Assembly (NCBI GenBank): GCA_963786295.1
Contig: CAWAYV010000006.1
Location: 124,001-188,000, forward strand
DNA from: JACCZX01 sp963786295
GTDB taxonomy: Bacteria; Pseudomonadota; Gammaproteobacteria; Burkholderiales; Burkholderiaceae_F
Direction of reading: 5' to 3'
Length of the DNA: 64,000 bases
Positions 55,623 through 64,000 of the stretch are shown here, piece after piece (the first letter of the stretch is position 1; every line of letters starts with the position of its first letter). A program made the position numbers and the translations under genes. The notes below the pieces were generated by a model. That model was not told where the DNA came from and searched no databases. It saw only the letters and a list, made by a program, of their open reading frames with translations.

Positions 55623-56402
55623 ATGCTTTGGCTGCGATCGTTCGCGTACTTCGCATTCTTGTTCGTCACCGTCGTGCCGTGGGCTTTTGTCGTGCTCTCC
55701 GGCTGGCTCTTTCCGGTGCACACGCGCTATTGGCTGTGCCGGTGCTGGACCGCGATGGCGATCTGGGGCGCGCGCGTCATTTGCGGAATCAAGTACAAGG
55801 TCGAAGGCTGGCACAACCTGCCCGACGGGCCGGCGATCGTATTGCCGAAGCATCAATCGACGTGGGAAACGTTTTGGCTACCCACGGCGATGCCGCGCGA
55901 TCTGACATTTGTCTACAAGCGCGAACTCAATTGGGTGCCGTTTTTCGGTTGGGGCATCGCTTCGGCGCAGATGATCAGCATCGATCGCAGCAAGGGCCAG
56001 GATGCGTTCGAGCAAGTCGTCGAACAAGGCAAGGATCGGCTGGCGCGCGGGTGGTGGATCGTCATCTTTCCCGAAGGAACGCGCACGAAGCCGGGCGCCA
56101 TCAAGCGCTACAAGACTGGCGGCGCGAGGCTCGCAGTGCGAACCGGGGCATGGGCGGTGCCAATTGCCGTCGACTCGGGCGAATACTGGCCGAAGGGCAG
56201 ATTCATCAAGACGCCAGGCACGGTCAGCGTCTCGATCGGCCCGGCGATTGATCCGAGCGGTAAGACCGCGGAGGAAGTCGCTGCGCAGGTCGAAACGTGG
56301 ATTGAATCGGAGATGCGCAGACTCGCACCGCATCGCTACAGTGCGCCGTATGTGCCGTCAAGCACCAGAAGCGTTGCAAGTACAGCGGCGGAGACTGCTT
56401 GA
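55623..56402 (+). CDS. plsC: 1-acyl-sn-glycerol-3-phosphate acyltransferase
   Basis: Makes phosphatidic acid at the inner membrane. 259 residues, intact. An N-terminal membrane helix (FAYFAFLFVTVVPWAFVVLS) precedes the acyltransferase motif I, LPKHQSTWETFWLP. This has Glu, not Asp, at the fourth position after the His (HX4E), a variant I know from betaproteobacterial PlsC. Then FVYKRELNWVPFFGWG, and IVIFPEGTRTKPGA, the FPEGTR motif. The gene starts six bases after glyS. gmhB, often found between them in related genomes, is absent. Confidence 0.92.
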   Translation: MLWLRSFAYFAFLFVTVVPWAFVVLSGWLFPVHTRYWLCRCWTAMAIWGARVICGIKYKVEGWHNLPDGPAIVLPKHQSTWETFWLPTAMPRDLTFVYKRELNWVPFFGWGIASAQMISIDRSKGQDAFEQVVEQGKDRLARGWWIVIFPEGTRTKPGAIKRYKTGGARLAVRTGAWAVPIAVDSGEYWPKGRFIKTPGTVSVSIGPAIDPSGKTAEEVAAQVETWIESEMRRLAPHRYSAPYVPSSTRSVASTAAETA

Positions 56403-57204
56403 AGCGCAGATTACGGAATGCCCGGGCCAGCGCGAATCAGCAACTGCAGTTGACGTTCGATTCGCTGCAAGCAGCGTTCACGACGCACGATGTCTTGCCC
56501 GGCACCGAACGCCGCATCGCAGTGGCAGATCAAATCATCGTGTACCGGTTGCACCGGGTGCGCCGCCGCACGATTGGGTTTCAAATCAATGAGCGAGGAT
56601 TGACCGTTCGTGCGCCGCGCTGATCGCGATGCGGGAAATCGAGGCAGCGATCGTCGAAAGTCAGCGATGGATTCTTGCCAAGCAGATCGAATGGCGTGCT
56701 TGGTGTGAGCAGCAGCGCCTGTCCGCTATTCGCTTCGCCGATGGCGGGACGGTGCAGTATCTCGGCAAGGTAAGGACGCTGCGATTAGGTGCAGCTGTGG
56801 CGCACTCCGACGATGAAATACACCTGAGGCTGTCCGAGGAAGCGAGCGAGGCTGACGTGCGCCAGGCACTGCAAGCGTGGCTGCAGGCGCAAGCGCGCAG
56901 CGTGATCGGTGAACGGCTCGAGCGCTTTTCCGAGCGGATGCAGTCGCGCTTTGCTGGTTGGCGGTTGTCGTCGGCGCGCACGCAATGGGGATCGTGTTCG
57001 CACGATGGTCGCATTCGACTCAATTGGCGTCTGGTCCATTTCGCGGTGCCGGTCATTGACTACGTGATCGCGCATGAGTTGGCACATCTTCGAGAGCTGA
57101 ATCACGGTCCACGTTTCTGGAGCGAGGTCGCTCGGCTACTGCCCGGATTCGAAGCTGCGCGCGATCAGATCAAGCGCGTCGAGATTGGCTCTATATCGTT
57201 TTAG
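56399..57204 (+). CDS. YgjP-like (M48-type) metallopeptidase, one frameshift
   Basis: A single gene split by a frame change near 56620: LQLTFDSLQAAFTTHDVLP to ERGLTVRAPR in the first part, then REIEAAIVESQRWILAKQIE onward. The zinc site is YVIAHELAHLRELNHGPRFW (HExxH plus a downstream His), preceded by SSARTQWGSCSHDGRIRLNW, the WGSCS segment typical of the YgjP/SprT-like group. About 268 residues in all. The start, TTG 56399, overlaps the plsC stop (TTGA). The end overlaps the convergent rsmA end by 14 bp. It is cytoplasmic; the physiological substrate of this family is not established to my knowledge. Confidence 0.85.
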
Positions 57205-58079
57205 CCGCAGCTAGCCGCCGTGCCAGTCCGACGAAACTTTGCACGCCCAGCGTCTCGGCGCGCGCTTGCGGATCGACATTGCTTGCCGCGATCTCATCGG
57301 CATCGAGCAATTCCGATAAGGCGTTGCGCAGCGTCTTGCGCCGCTGGCCGAATGCCGCGGCAACGACGCGTGCGAACGCCTGCGCGTCAACTTCGGGAAG
57401 CTCGCTGACGGCGCGCGGCTGCATTCGCACCACGCTCGATGTGACCTGCGGCGCCGGCTTGAACGCGCCGCGCGGCACGTCGAAAAGCTTTGTCAGTCGA
57501 TAGCGAAACTGCAGCATCACCGAGAGCCGTCCGTAGGTCTTGCTGCCCGGCGCAGCAACCATGCGGTCGACGACCTCCTTTTGCAGCATGAAGTGTTGAT
57601 CGATCACGCGTTCGGCAACGGGCAGCAACGCAAACAACAACGGCGTTGAAATGTTGTACGGCAGATTGCCGACGATGCGCAGCGGAACCGCCGCGACTTC
57701 GTTCCAGTCGACTTTCAGGGCGTCGGCTTCGATCAACGTCAATTTCTCTGCGGAAAATCGTTCGCGCAATCGGGCCGCAAGATCGCGATCGATCTCGATC
57801 GCCCGGACGTGCCCGGCGCGCTCGATCAGCGCGCTCGTAAGCGCCGCCTGACCGGGCCCGATTTCGACGATGGCTTGTCCGGGCCGCGGATCGATCGCAT
57901 CGACGATTCTGTGCGACGACAGCCGGGTCATGCAAGAAATTCTGGCCGAAGCGCTTGCGTGCTCGATGCGGTGCGCGATGCGCCTCGGCCGCCGGAATGA
58001 GTTCGCCCCCGGTCGCTACGCGCCCGCCCCCCAAGGGGGCACGCGATGACCTTGGGGCGGCCCGGCGCTCATCGCTCAT
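57191..58079 (-). CDS. rsmA: 16S rRNA (A1518/A1519) dimethyltransferase, one frameshift
   Basis: Dimethylates two adjacent adenosines in helix 45 of 16S rRNA. RARKRFGQNFLHDPAV is the family N-terminus. After a frame change near 57930 come IVDAIDPRPGQAIVEIGPGQ (SAM motif I), TLIEADALKVDW, LRIVGNLPYNISTPLL with the catalytic NLPY, and FMLQKEVVDRM. The frame is open to ATG 58079, which overlaps the pdxA stop (ATGA). The first ~35 codons of that reading are translated from a palindromic repeat, so the native start is uncertain and may lie closer to RARKRFGQ. Confidence 0.92.
58000..58075. repeat. GC-rich palindromic (REP-like) intergenic repeat between pdxA and rsmA
   Basis: The segment contains GCCCCCCAAGGGGGC (58026-58040), a perfect 6-bp stem with a 3-nt loop. 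The larger inverted pair CCCCAAGG (58029-58036) / CCTTGGGG (58050-58057) is closed by a 13-nt loop. The layout, a CGCTACG-like block, CCCCCCAAGGGGG, then CCTTGGGGCGGCCCGGCG, resembles dispersed repeats that I know from many Burkholderiales genomes. Only one copy is present in this window. Confidence 0.6.
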
Positions 58080-59095
58080 GCCGCGCGCCGCTCACGCAAC
58101 GTGCGACGCGCCAATTCGATCGCGAGCTTCAGCGCTGCCCGCATGCTGCCGGCGTCTGCACGACCGGTACCGGCCAGATCAAGCGCGGTACCGTGATCTA
58201 CCGAAGTACGAACGAACGGCAAGCCGAGTGTGACGTTGACACCGTGCCCGAAGGTGGCGTACTTCAGCACCGGCAACCCTTGATCATGGAACATCGCGAG
58301 CACGGCGTCGTAGCGTTGCACGAGCGAAGGCACGAATACCGTGTCGGCCGGTAGCGGGCCATCGACGTGATGGCCCTGGCTGCGAAGACGCGAAACCGCA
58401 GGCGCGATCACGTCGATTTCTTCGCGTCCCATGTGTCCACCTTCGCCCGCGTGCGGATTCAATCCGGTGACCACGACGCTCGGCGTCTCGATGCCAAAGC
58501 GCGACTGCAATTCCGCGATCAGGATATTCAGCACAGCCGCAATCCCGTCGATGCTCAGCGCGCCCGCGACCGCTGCAATCGGCAAGTGCGTCGTCGCCAG
58601 TGCGACTCGCAGCGGACCATGCGGAGTATCGCCGACCAGCATCATCACTACGCGCGGCGTTGCTGTGCGGTCGGCCAGATATTCGGTGTGGCCGGTAAAC
58701 GGAATGCGCGCGTCGTTGATGACGCTCTTTTGCACGGGCGCCGTCACTATTGCGTCGTAGTCGCCGGCCAAGGCGCCGTCGATCGCTCGATCGAGCGTCG
58801 CCAGAACGTAATGCGCATTGCGCGAATCGCGCCGGCCGGCCAGGGCAGCGGTGCGCAGCGGCACGTGTTCGATGTTTGCAGCGGGCGGCCACGCTGCGCC
58901 GGTTGCGCGCGCTCGCTCGGCGAGCAACGCCTCGTCACCGATCAGCGTGATGGATGCGTTATTCGTAGCCTCATTGATTACATCGAGCGCCGCCAGCGAT
59001 ATCTCAGGACCGATACCTGCCGGCTCGCCGGTCGTGATCGCGATGCGAGGCGCGTCGATCGACTTACGACCGGTCGTCGAGTCGATACTCGACAT
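58076..59095 (-). CDS. pdxA: 4-hydroxythreonine-4-phosphate dehydrogenase
   Basis: Pyridoxal phosphate synthesis, DXP-dependent route. 339 residues, intact: RIAITTGEPAGIGPEISLAA, AIVTAPVQKSVINDARIPF, FTGHTEYLADRT (metal-ligand His), VALATTHLPIAAVAGALS, TGLNPHAGEGGHMGREEID, and VLAMFHDQGLPVLKYATFGHG. FVRTSVDHGTALDLAGTGRA ends the core. The ATG lies inside the end of surA (32-bp overlap), so the two are translationally linked. Confidence 0.96.
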   Translation of the reverse strand: MSSIDSTTGRKSIDAPRIAITTGEPAGIGPEISLAALDVINEATNNASITLIGDEALLAERARATGAAWPPAANIEHVPLRTAALAGRRDSRNAHYVLATLDRAIDGALAGDYDAIVTAPVQKSVINDARIPFTGHTEYLADRTATPRVVMMLVGDTPHGPLRVALATTHLPIAAVAGALSIDGIAAVLNILIAELQSRFGIETPSVVVTGLNPHAGEGGHMGREEIDVIAPAVSRLRSQGHHVDGPLPADTVFVPSLVQRYDAVLAMFHDQGLPVLKYATFGHGVNVTLGLPFVRTSVDHGTALDLAGTGRADAGSMRAALKLAIELARRTLRERRAA

Positions 59096-60464
59096 ACGTC
59101 TTGTCGCGCAGTTGTCCGCATCCAGTCCTGATACGCCTCGTCGGCCTTGCGGTCACGCAGCGCCTGCCGCGCTTGCAGCCGTGCGCGCTCGGACGAGGCT
59201 TGCTCGGTGCGGCGCTCGAGCACCTGAATCAGGTGCCACCCGAACGGCGACTGCACGGGAGCGCTTATCTCGTTGATCTTCAGTGCGTTCATCGACTTCT
59301 CGAACTCGGGCACCGTGTCTCCGGGGTAGAGCCAGCCAAGATCGCCGCCCCGGCTACCGCTCGGATCAACCGAATGCAAGCGCGCCAGCGTGCCGAACTC
59401 GATCTGTCCGGCTTCGACGCGCTGCTTCATTTCGTCGAGCCTGCGTTTTACTTCGGGCTCGGGCGTCAGATCCGATACGCGCAGCAGGATGTGTCGCGCG
59501 TGCGTTTGCTGTACCGGCCCCGCAGCGAGCTTGCTGTCGACGCCGCTGCGGCGCCCGAGCACCTTCAGGATGTGAAAACCGTTCGGGCTGCGTATCACTG
59601 ATGTGATGTCCCCAGGTTTTAAGCCCTTAGTAGCATCGATGAACAGTGTGGGCAGACGGTCCGTGTTGCGCCAACCGAGCTCGCCACCTTGCAGCGCTTC
59701 CGGCGCATTCGAAAAGCTGGCCGCAATGCGCGCGAAATCCGCGCCGCTTTTCAGCTGCGCGATCAGCTCGTCGGCGCGTTGTCGGGTTGCGTCGACGCGA
59801 TCGCTCGCCGAGTTTTCCGGCACGCGCAACAGAATTTGCGCAATGTTGATTTCTTCCGAATCAGCTGTCACACCCGCCTGCGCAGCGACAAAATTTTCCA
59901 ACTCGCTGTCGGAGATCTGGACGCGAGAGTCGACCTCGCGTTCGCGCAGCCGATTCAGGATGATGTCCTGCCGGATGTCATCGCGAAACTGCGTAAACGA
60001 AACGCCGTCGGCTTCGAGCCGCTGCCGCAGCGCCTGCACCGTCATGCCGTTGGACTCCGCGATGCGCCCGAGAGCTGCGTTGACCGTCGCGTCGTCGACC
60101 CGGACACCGGTTTCGCGCGCCAACTGCAGTTGCGCACGATCGACAATCATCCGCTCGAGCACCTGGCGTTCCAGAACGTCTGCCGACGGTGGTTGAATCT
60201 TCTGGCGCCGCAGCTGCACTTCCGCGATGCGTGCGCGCGCGCGCAGCTCATTGGCGGTGACGACTTCGTCGTTGACGACGGCGACGATCCGATCTATCGA
60301 CCGTGACGCGGGGCGGGGCGTGGCGTTGCTGCCGCCGCCGCAGCAGAAGCGGGCCCGGCAGGCTGTACGGCTTGCCCTTGCCCAAAGCTCGTACTGGTCG
60401 CGATCACGGATGAGACGACAAGCACAAGCTTACTAACTGAGACAGAAGTGATTGCTCTGTTCAT
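59064..60464 (-). CDS. surA: Periplasmic chaperone / peptidyl-prolyl isomerase SurA, frameshifted at both ends
   Basis: Escorts outer-membrane proteins, including LptD, through the periplasm. The span is 467 codons. From ATG 60464 a signal peptide (KLVLVVSSVIATSTSFGQG) and an Ala/Pro-rich stretch are followed by a frame change near 60305. Then DRIVAVVNDEVVTANELRAR, the SurA N-domain, and the long intact core. Two parvulin domains are visible: EINIAQILLRVPENSAS to PNGFHILKVLGRR, and QTHARHILLRVSDL to SPFGWHLIQVLERR. A second frame change near 59115 restores the proper end (KTYVEYRLDDRS, TAA 59064-59066). It starts 8 bp after the lptD stop. Confidence 0.92.
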
Positions 60465-60472
60465 TTGCGCAC

Positions 60473-62770
60473 TTATTCGTAGTAATCGAAACGCCCCGGC
60501 TCCCGCGGCACTGGGTTCAGCATCTTGTAGCCGGGAATATTACGCTGCAGAAGGTTGGCTACGCTTGATCCGACACTCGTCAAACCGTTCAGTTCCAGCT
60601 GCAAATAGAAGTTGGTCGTCGTCTGCTGCGCTGTCGTCGCAAACTTTTGCACGACGAAGCGCAGCAGCCAGCAATCCTGCTGATATTCGAAGCCGGCCAC
60701 GGTATCGACAAAGCGTTTGTCCTCAAGCGAGTAGTTGATGCGCCCGACCGCATACCAGCGATTCGACAGCGGCCATTGACCCGAGAGGTCGATCTGGCTG
60801 ATCCCGTTTGGACTTGCCTGATATCGGTAATACGCGGTCAGCACCGACGCGCGCCGCGGCTGCCAGCGCGTACCGGCAGTGGCCTGTACGAACTCGTCTT
60901 CCTCGGCCGAGTACTGCGCCGCTAGATCGATCGCCCAGGATCGCCCGAGCTGTGCGCTGAGTGTCGCCAGCACGTCGGTCGACTTATTCGTAGCGAGGGG
61001 TCTGGCCGGGCAATGTGACGAGCTGTTCGGTGAAGTAATAGCGCTGCGCGATCGCTGCGCGCAGTCGTTCGGCACCTGTTTCAGTGTCCAGAATGCGTGT
61101 CGTTAGCGCAGCTGTCAGTTGATTGGCGTTCGAAATTCGATCCGAACCCGAGAAAATATTCTCGGTAAAGAGTTGCGCGTAGTTGAGGTCTGCTAGCGCA
61201 CTATCAAAGTTCGGCAAATTGTTCTGATTGCGAAACGGGATATACGCATAGAACAATCGCGGTTCAAGCGTCTGCTGCGCGGCGCGGCCGAACCACCCGA
61301 TGTCGCGCTCGAAAATCAGACCCGTATCGAGACTCAGTATCGGCAGCGTCCGGGTGACCGTCGGGTCAAGCGGGTGAAATTCGGGATCGATGTCGTAAGC
61401 AGTGGACGACACACGCGCACGCGGCACGACGAACCAGCCCGGCGCAAGAATCGGATACGCGGCTGCGCACATCGGCGATATAGCGATTGCCGGTAGCATG
61501 CGTCGGGTTCTCGAATCGCGTGCCCTCGAGGGCAGCGGCAGCTTCGAAGCCGTTCCAATCTGCAATGTAGCCGTTGACGGTGACCTGCGGCACACGCTCG
61601 TAGGGCTTGGCGATCGGTTGCGATCGGATCGGGATCCTGCAGGATTTGATTCTTCGTTACGCGAACGGCGGCGTTCCAATACGGCTGGTTGTACGCGACG
61701 TAGCCGTCCTGCGGCAGCACCTTCTGTGATGTGTCGACGATCGTGCTGGCGAAGTCGACGAAATAAAGATTGTCCGAGGCGTGGTTGTAGTTGATTCCGG
61801 CAGCAAATCCGCGCGGCGATGCGTATTCGTACCGCACGGCTGTGAAATCTCTGGTATGTCGCCTGTTTCCCGGTCCTTCGCAATCACGTCATAGACGAGC
61901 GTGCGCACGCTGCGTCGGATCAAGGTAGCGGAGCTCGTTTTCAAAAAGCACGCCGCGTTTGGTCATCAGGCGCGGCGTCAACGTGTAGTCGTAGTTCGGC
62001 GCAAGGTTGAAGTAGTACGGCATCCTGATGTCGGTGCCGAGGTTCGAGCTCAAACCTAGGCTCGGCGTGAGAAAACCCGATTTGCGCCGGTCGCTGGTCG
62101 GAAAGCTCAGAATCGGAGATGCGAGAATCGGAAGACCCTTGAAGAAAAGCGTCGCAAAAGTTGCGGTGGCGGTTTCGTCGAGTCCATCGAACTCGATCGA
62201 TTCTGCCTGCACCCACCATGCGTTGTCTCCGGGCCCGCACGTGGTGAAGCGCGCATTCTCCATTCGTGCTCGCTCACTGCCGAGAAACTCGATCAACGAG
62301 GCTTCACCCCGCCCCTGGCGCGGAGCGTACGTAAAGGTGGCGTCGGGCATCGAGCCGGTTTGCGCATCAACGCGAAAGTCAAGACGCGGGCCGGTGAATA
62401 CCGCACCGTCACGAAACACACGCGCCTGGCCCTCGACGTTGACGATATCGGTTGCCTGCGTGTACGTAATCGTGTCACCACGCATTACCGCGCCGCCACG
62501 ACGGATCTCGGCATCGCCTCGCAGTATCAGCCGCTCACCGACGCTGCCCTCGATGCTTTGCGCGCGCGCGAAAGTCGGCTCTCCATCGCGGGTCCGGGAA
62601 CGATTTTCGTCAAGCTGGCGCTCGAGTTTCAGCTGCGGTGGGGCAGACTCAGCCGTCTGCGCAGTCCCTTGCGAGAGCACCGGCCCGCACGAAATCAAAA
62701 GCGCCGCGCAAAATAACGGACGTTGTTTGTGAGGGAACTGCGACCCAGCGGTCGCCTGCAAGCGCGGCAT
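60473..62770 (-). CDS. lptD: LPS-assembly outer-membrane protein LptD, frameshifted
   Basis: Inserts LPS into the outer leaflet together with LptE. 766 codons. Signal peptide with RPLFCAALLISCGPVLSQG, then an OstA-like periplasmic jellyroll (ERLILRGDAEIRRGGAVMRG, TGPRLDFRVDAQTGSMPDAT). The barrel starts around TLFFKGLPILASPILSFPTS, KSGFLTPSLGLSSNLGTDIR, YYFNLAPNYDYTLTPRLMTKRG. Frame changes near 61890, 61840, 61650, 61500-61400 and 60990 interrupt the barrel. The end is GRSWAIDLAAQYS-like strands to PREPGRFDYYE. I see the Cys in RFTTCGPGDNAWW. It heads lptD-surA-pdxA-rsmA. Confidence 0.92.
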
Positions 62771-62898
62771 TAGGGTGAACAGGCCCTAGAATCTACAAAG
62801 CTCTTTTCTTCGCCAGCAAGCGCCCAGCGGTGCGAGCGGATTATAGGCACTGGCTTATCGATACTCGCACTCCAGCACATGCGCCTAGCAGCCATCGC

Positions 62899-63915
62899 AT
62901 GAATCAATTTGTTCCCGCAGCGGACACCGCGACGGAAGATGGGCGCTTGGCGGCGCTGACGCTGTGGCTGAAAGCGTTGGCGCCTCGCTACGGTCTGGAT
63001 GTGGCCTCGCTGCGGCCGGCATCGATTGATGCGAGCTCGCGCCGCTACTTTCGAGTCAATTGCGCGCACGGCAGCTTGATCGCGATGGACGCGCCCCCGC
63101 GTTCGGAGGATTCGCAGCCGTTTATTCGCATTGCGTCGCTGATGAGACAAGCGGGTGTCAACGTACCCGACGTGCTGGCAAGCGACCTGACACAGGGCTT
63201 TTTGCTGCTGACGGACCTCGGAGACACGACGTATTTGGCTGCACTGAACGACGACAACGCATCGCAGCTCTTCGAGGATGCAATCGACACGCTGATTCGA
63301 TGGCAGCTGTCGACCAGAGATGGGCTGTTGCCTCCGTACGACGAATCGCTGTTGAGGCGCGAATTGAGCTTGTTTCCCGATTGGTTCATTGCGCGGCACT
63401 TACAGCGTGAATTAACGGGCAAGCAAGCCGCTGCACTCGAGCAGGTGTTTACGCGCGTCGTCGCTTCGAACCGGTCGCAGCCGGCCGTGTTCGTTCACCG
63501 CGACTTCATGCCGCGCAATCTGATGGTGTCGCAGCCGAACCCCGGCGTACTTGATTTTCAGGATGCGGTAATGGGCCCGATAGCCTATGACGTCGTGTCG
63601 CTATTTCGTGACGCGTTTATCAGCTGGGACGAAGAGCGCGTGCTGCAGTGGACACGGCTCTACTTTGACCGTGCGCATCGTGTAAATCTACCGATGCGAT
63701 CGGATTTCGCCGAGTTCTGGCGTGACTTCGAATGGATGGGCTTGCAGCGACATTTGAAGGTGCTCGGCATTTTCGCGCGCATTAAGTATCGTGATGGCAA
63801 GCCGCACTATCTTGATGATGCGCCGCGCTTTAGCGGTTACGTGCGCGCGGTGACGCAACGCTACGACGAGCTTGCACCGCTGGCGCACCTATTCGACGAA
63901 CTGGAGATTGTGTGA
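62899..63915 (+). CDS. amgK: Anomeric MurNAc/GlcNAc kinase (AmgK-like phosphotransferase)
   Basis: Peptidoglycan recycling: phosphorylates MurNAc at C1 so that MurU can make UDP-MurNAc, bypassing de novo (fosfomycin-sensitive) synthesis. 338 residues from ATG 62899, intact. APH/ChoK fold: DASSRRYFRVNCAHGSLIAM (nucleotide loop and Lys-equivalent region), GFLLLTDLGDTTYL, and Brenner motif VFVHRDFMPRNLMV (HxDxxxxN). VLDFQDAVMGPIAYDVVSLF carries the metal-binding Asp. Pairing with a sugar nucleotidyltransferase gene immediately downstream, divergent from lptD, is the known amgK-murU arrangement. Confidence 0.9.
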   Translation: MNQFVPAADTATEDGRLAALTLWLKALAPRYGLDVASLRPASIDASSRRYFRVNCAHGSLIAMDAPPRSEDSQPFIRIASLMRQAGVNVPDVLASDLTQGFLLLTDLGDTTYLAALNDDNASQLFEDAIDTLIRWQLSTRDGLLPPYDESLLRRELSLFPDWFIARHLQRELTGKQAAALEQVFTRVVASNRSQPAVFVHRDFMPRNLMVSQPNPGVLDFQDAVMGPIAYDVVSLFRDAFISWDEERVLQWTRLYFDRAHRVNLPMRSDFAEFWRDFEWMGLQRHLKVLGIFARIKYRDGKPHYLDDAPRFSGYVRAVTQRYDELAPLAHLFDELEIV

Positions 63916-64000
63916 CAGCGCCAATGCGTGCGTTGATCCTTGCGGCTGGACGCGGCGATCGCATGCGGCCTCTGACCAACGTAATACCGAAGCCGTTGCT
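63912..64000 (+). CDS. murU: N-acetylmuramate 1-phosphate uridylyltransferase, 5' end only
   Basis: The window ends after 29 codons. From ATG 63924 (or GTG 63912, which overlaps the amgK stop as GTGTGA) it reads MRALILAAGRGDRMRPLTNV, the GxGxRM/L nucleotide-binding start of a sugar nucleotidyltransferase, followed by IPKPL. The name rests on that motif and on the amgK neighbour; another NTP-transferase is possible. Confidence 0.8.
   Translation, partial: MTAPMRALILAAGRGDRMRPLTNVIPKPL

Noticed and set aside
1..64000. Insertion sequences, prophage genes, CRISPR arrays or attachment sites
   Set aside because: No transposase, integrase, phage structural motif or regularly spaced repeat was found on either strand.

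Overview
The window looks like chromosomal DNA of a Gram-negative betaproteobacterium, probably of the Burkholderiales or a close relative. The basis is high GC, complete LPS machinery, and gene orders that I know from that group: miaB-(x)-phoH-ybeY-corC-lnt-glyQ-glyS-plsC, and lptD-surA-pdxA-rsmA divergent from amgK-murU. A short GC-rich palindromic repeat beside rsmA resembles repeats common in Burkholderiales. The species cannot be named from the sequence alone.

About 1-40 kb is an LPS / O-antigen locus. It starts with the heptose genes hldA and hldD, the latter cut by the window edge. A leftward operon (9392 to 2749) holds ugd, a UDP-glucuronate 4-epimerase-like gene, a two-domain GT2 glycosyltransferase, gmd and rmd. 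A rightward operon (9507 to about 18.9 kb) holds rmlB, two GT-B glycosyltransferases around an unrecognised protein, and two tandem paralogous multi-membrane proteins with a shared exoplasmic module. A long leftward operon (30938 to 18964) holds rmlC, a YbhN-like membrane protein, a methyltransferase-like/GT2 fusion, a methyltransferase, an acyltransferase remnant, asnB, wzm, wzt, a second methyltransferase, a GT4 and a third methyltransferase. Then come fcl, rmlA, rmlD, manC, manB, galE, waaC and waaA. Together these predict an ABC-exported, rhamnose-containing polysaccharide. It could also draw on GDP-mannose-derived deoxyhexoses and possibly amidated uronic acid, with methylated sugars.

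About 40-64 kb is housekeeping and envelope biogenesis: tolC, a rhodanese and pcm leftward; thiD, tRNA-Met(CAT), a small lipoprotein, miaB, a metzincin-type lipoprotein, phoH, ybeY, corC, lnt, glyQ, glyS, plsC and a YgjP-like metallopeptidase rightward; lptD, surA, pdxA and rsmA leftward; amgK and the start of murU rightward.

About 23 of 54 coding loci are split between reading frames, including essential genes (glyS, lptD, waaA, rsmA). This is far more likely to be residual indel error in the assembly than real gene decay. I therefore give whole-gene spans and mark approximate frame changes. No stretch longer than 300 bases lacks a gene. I saw no insertion sequence, phage gene, CRISPR array or rRNA.
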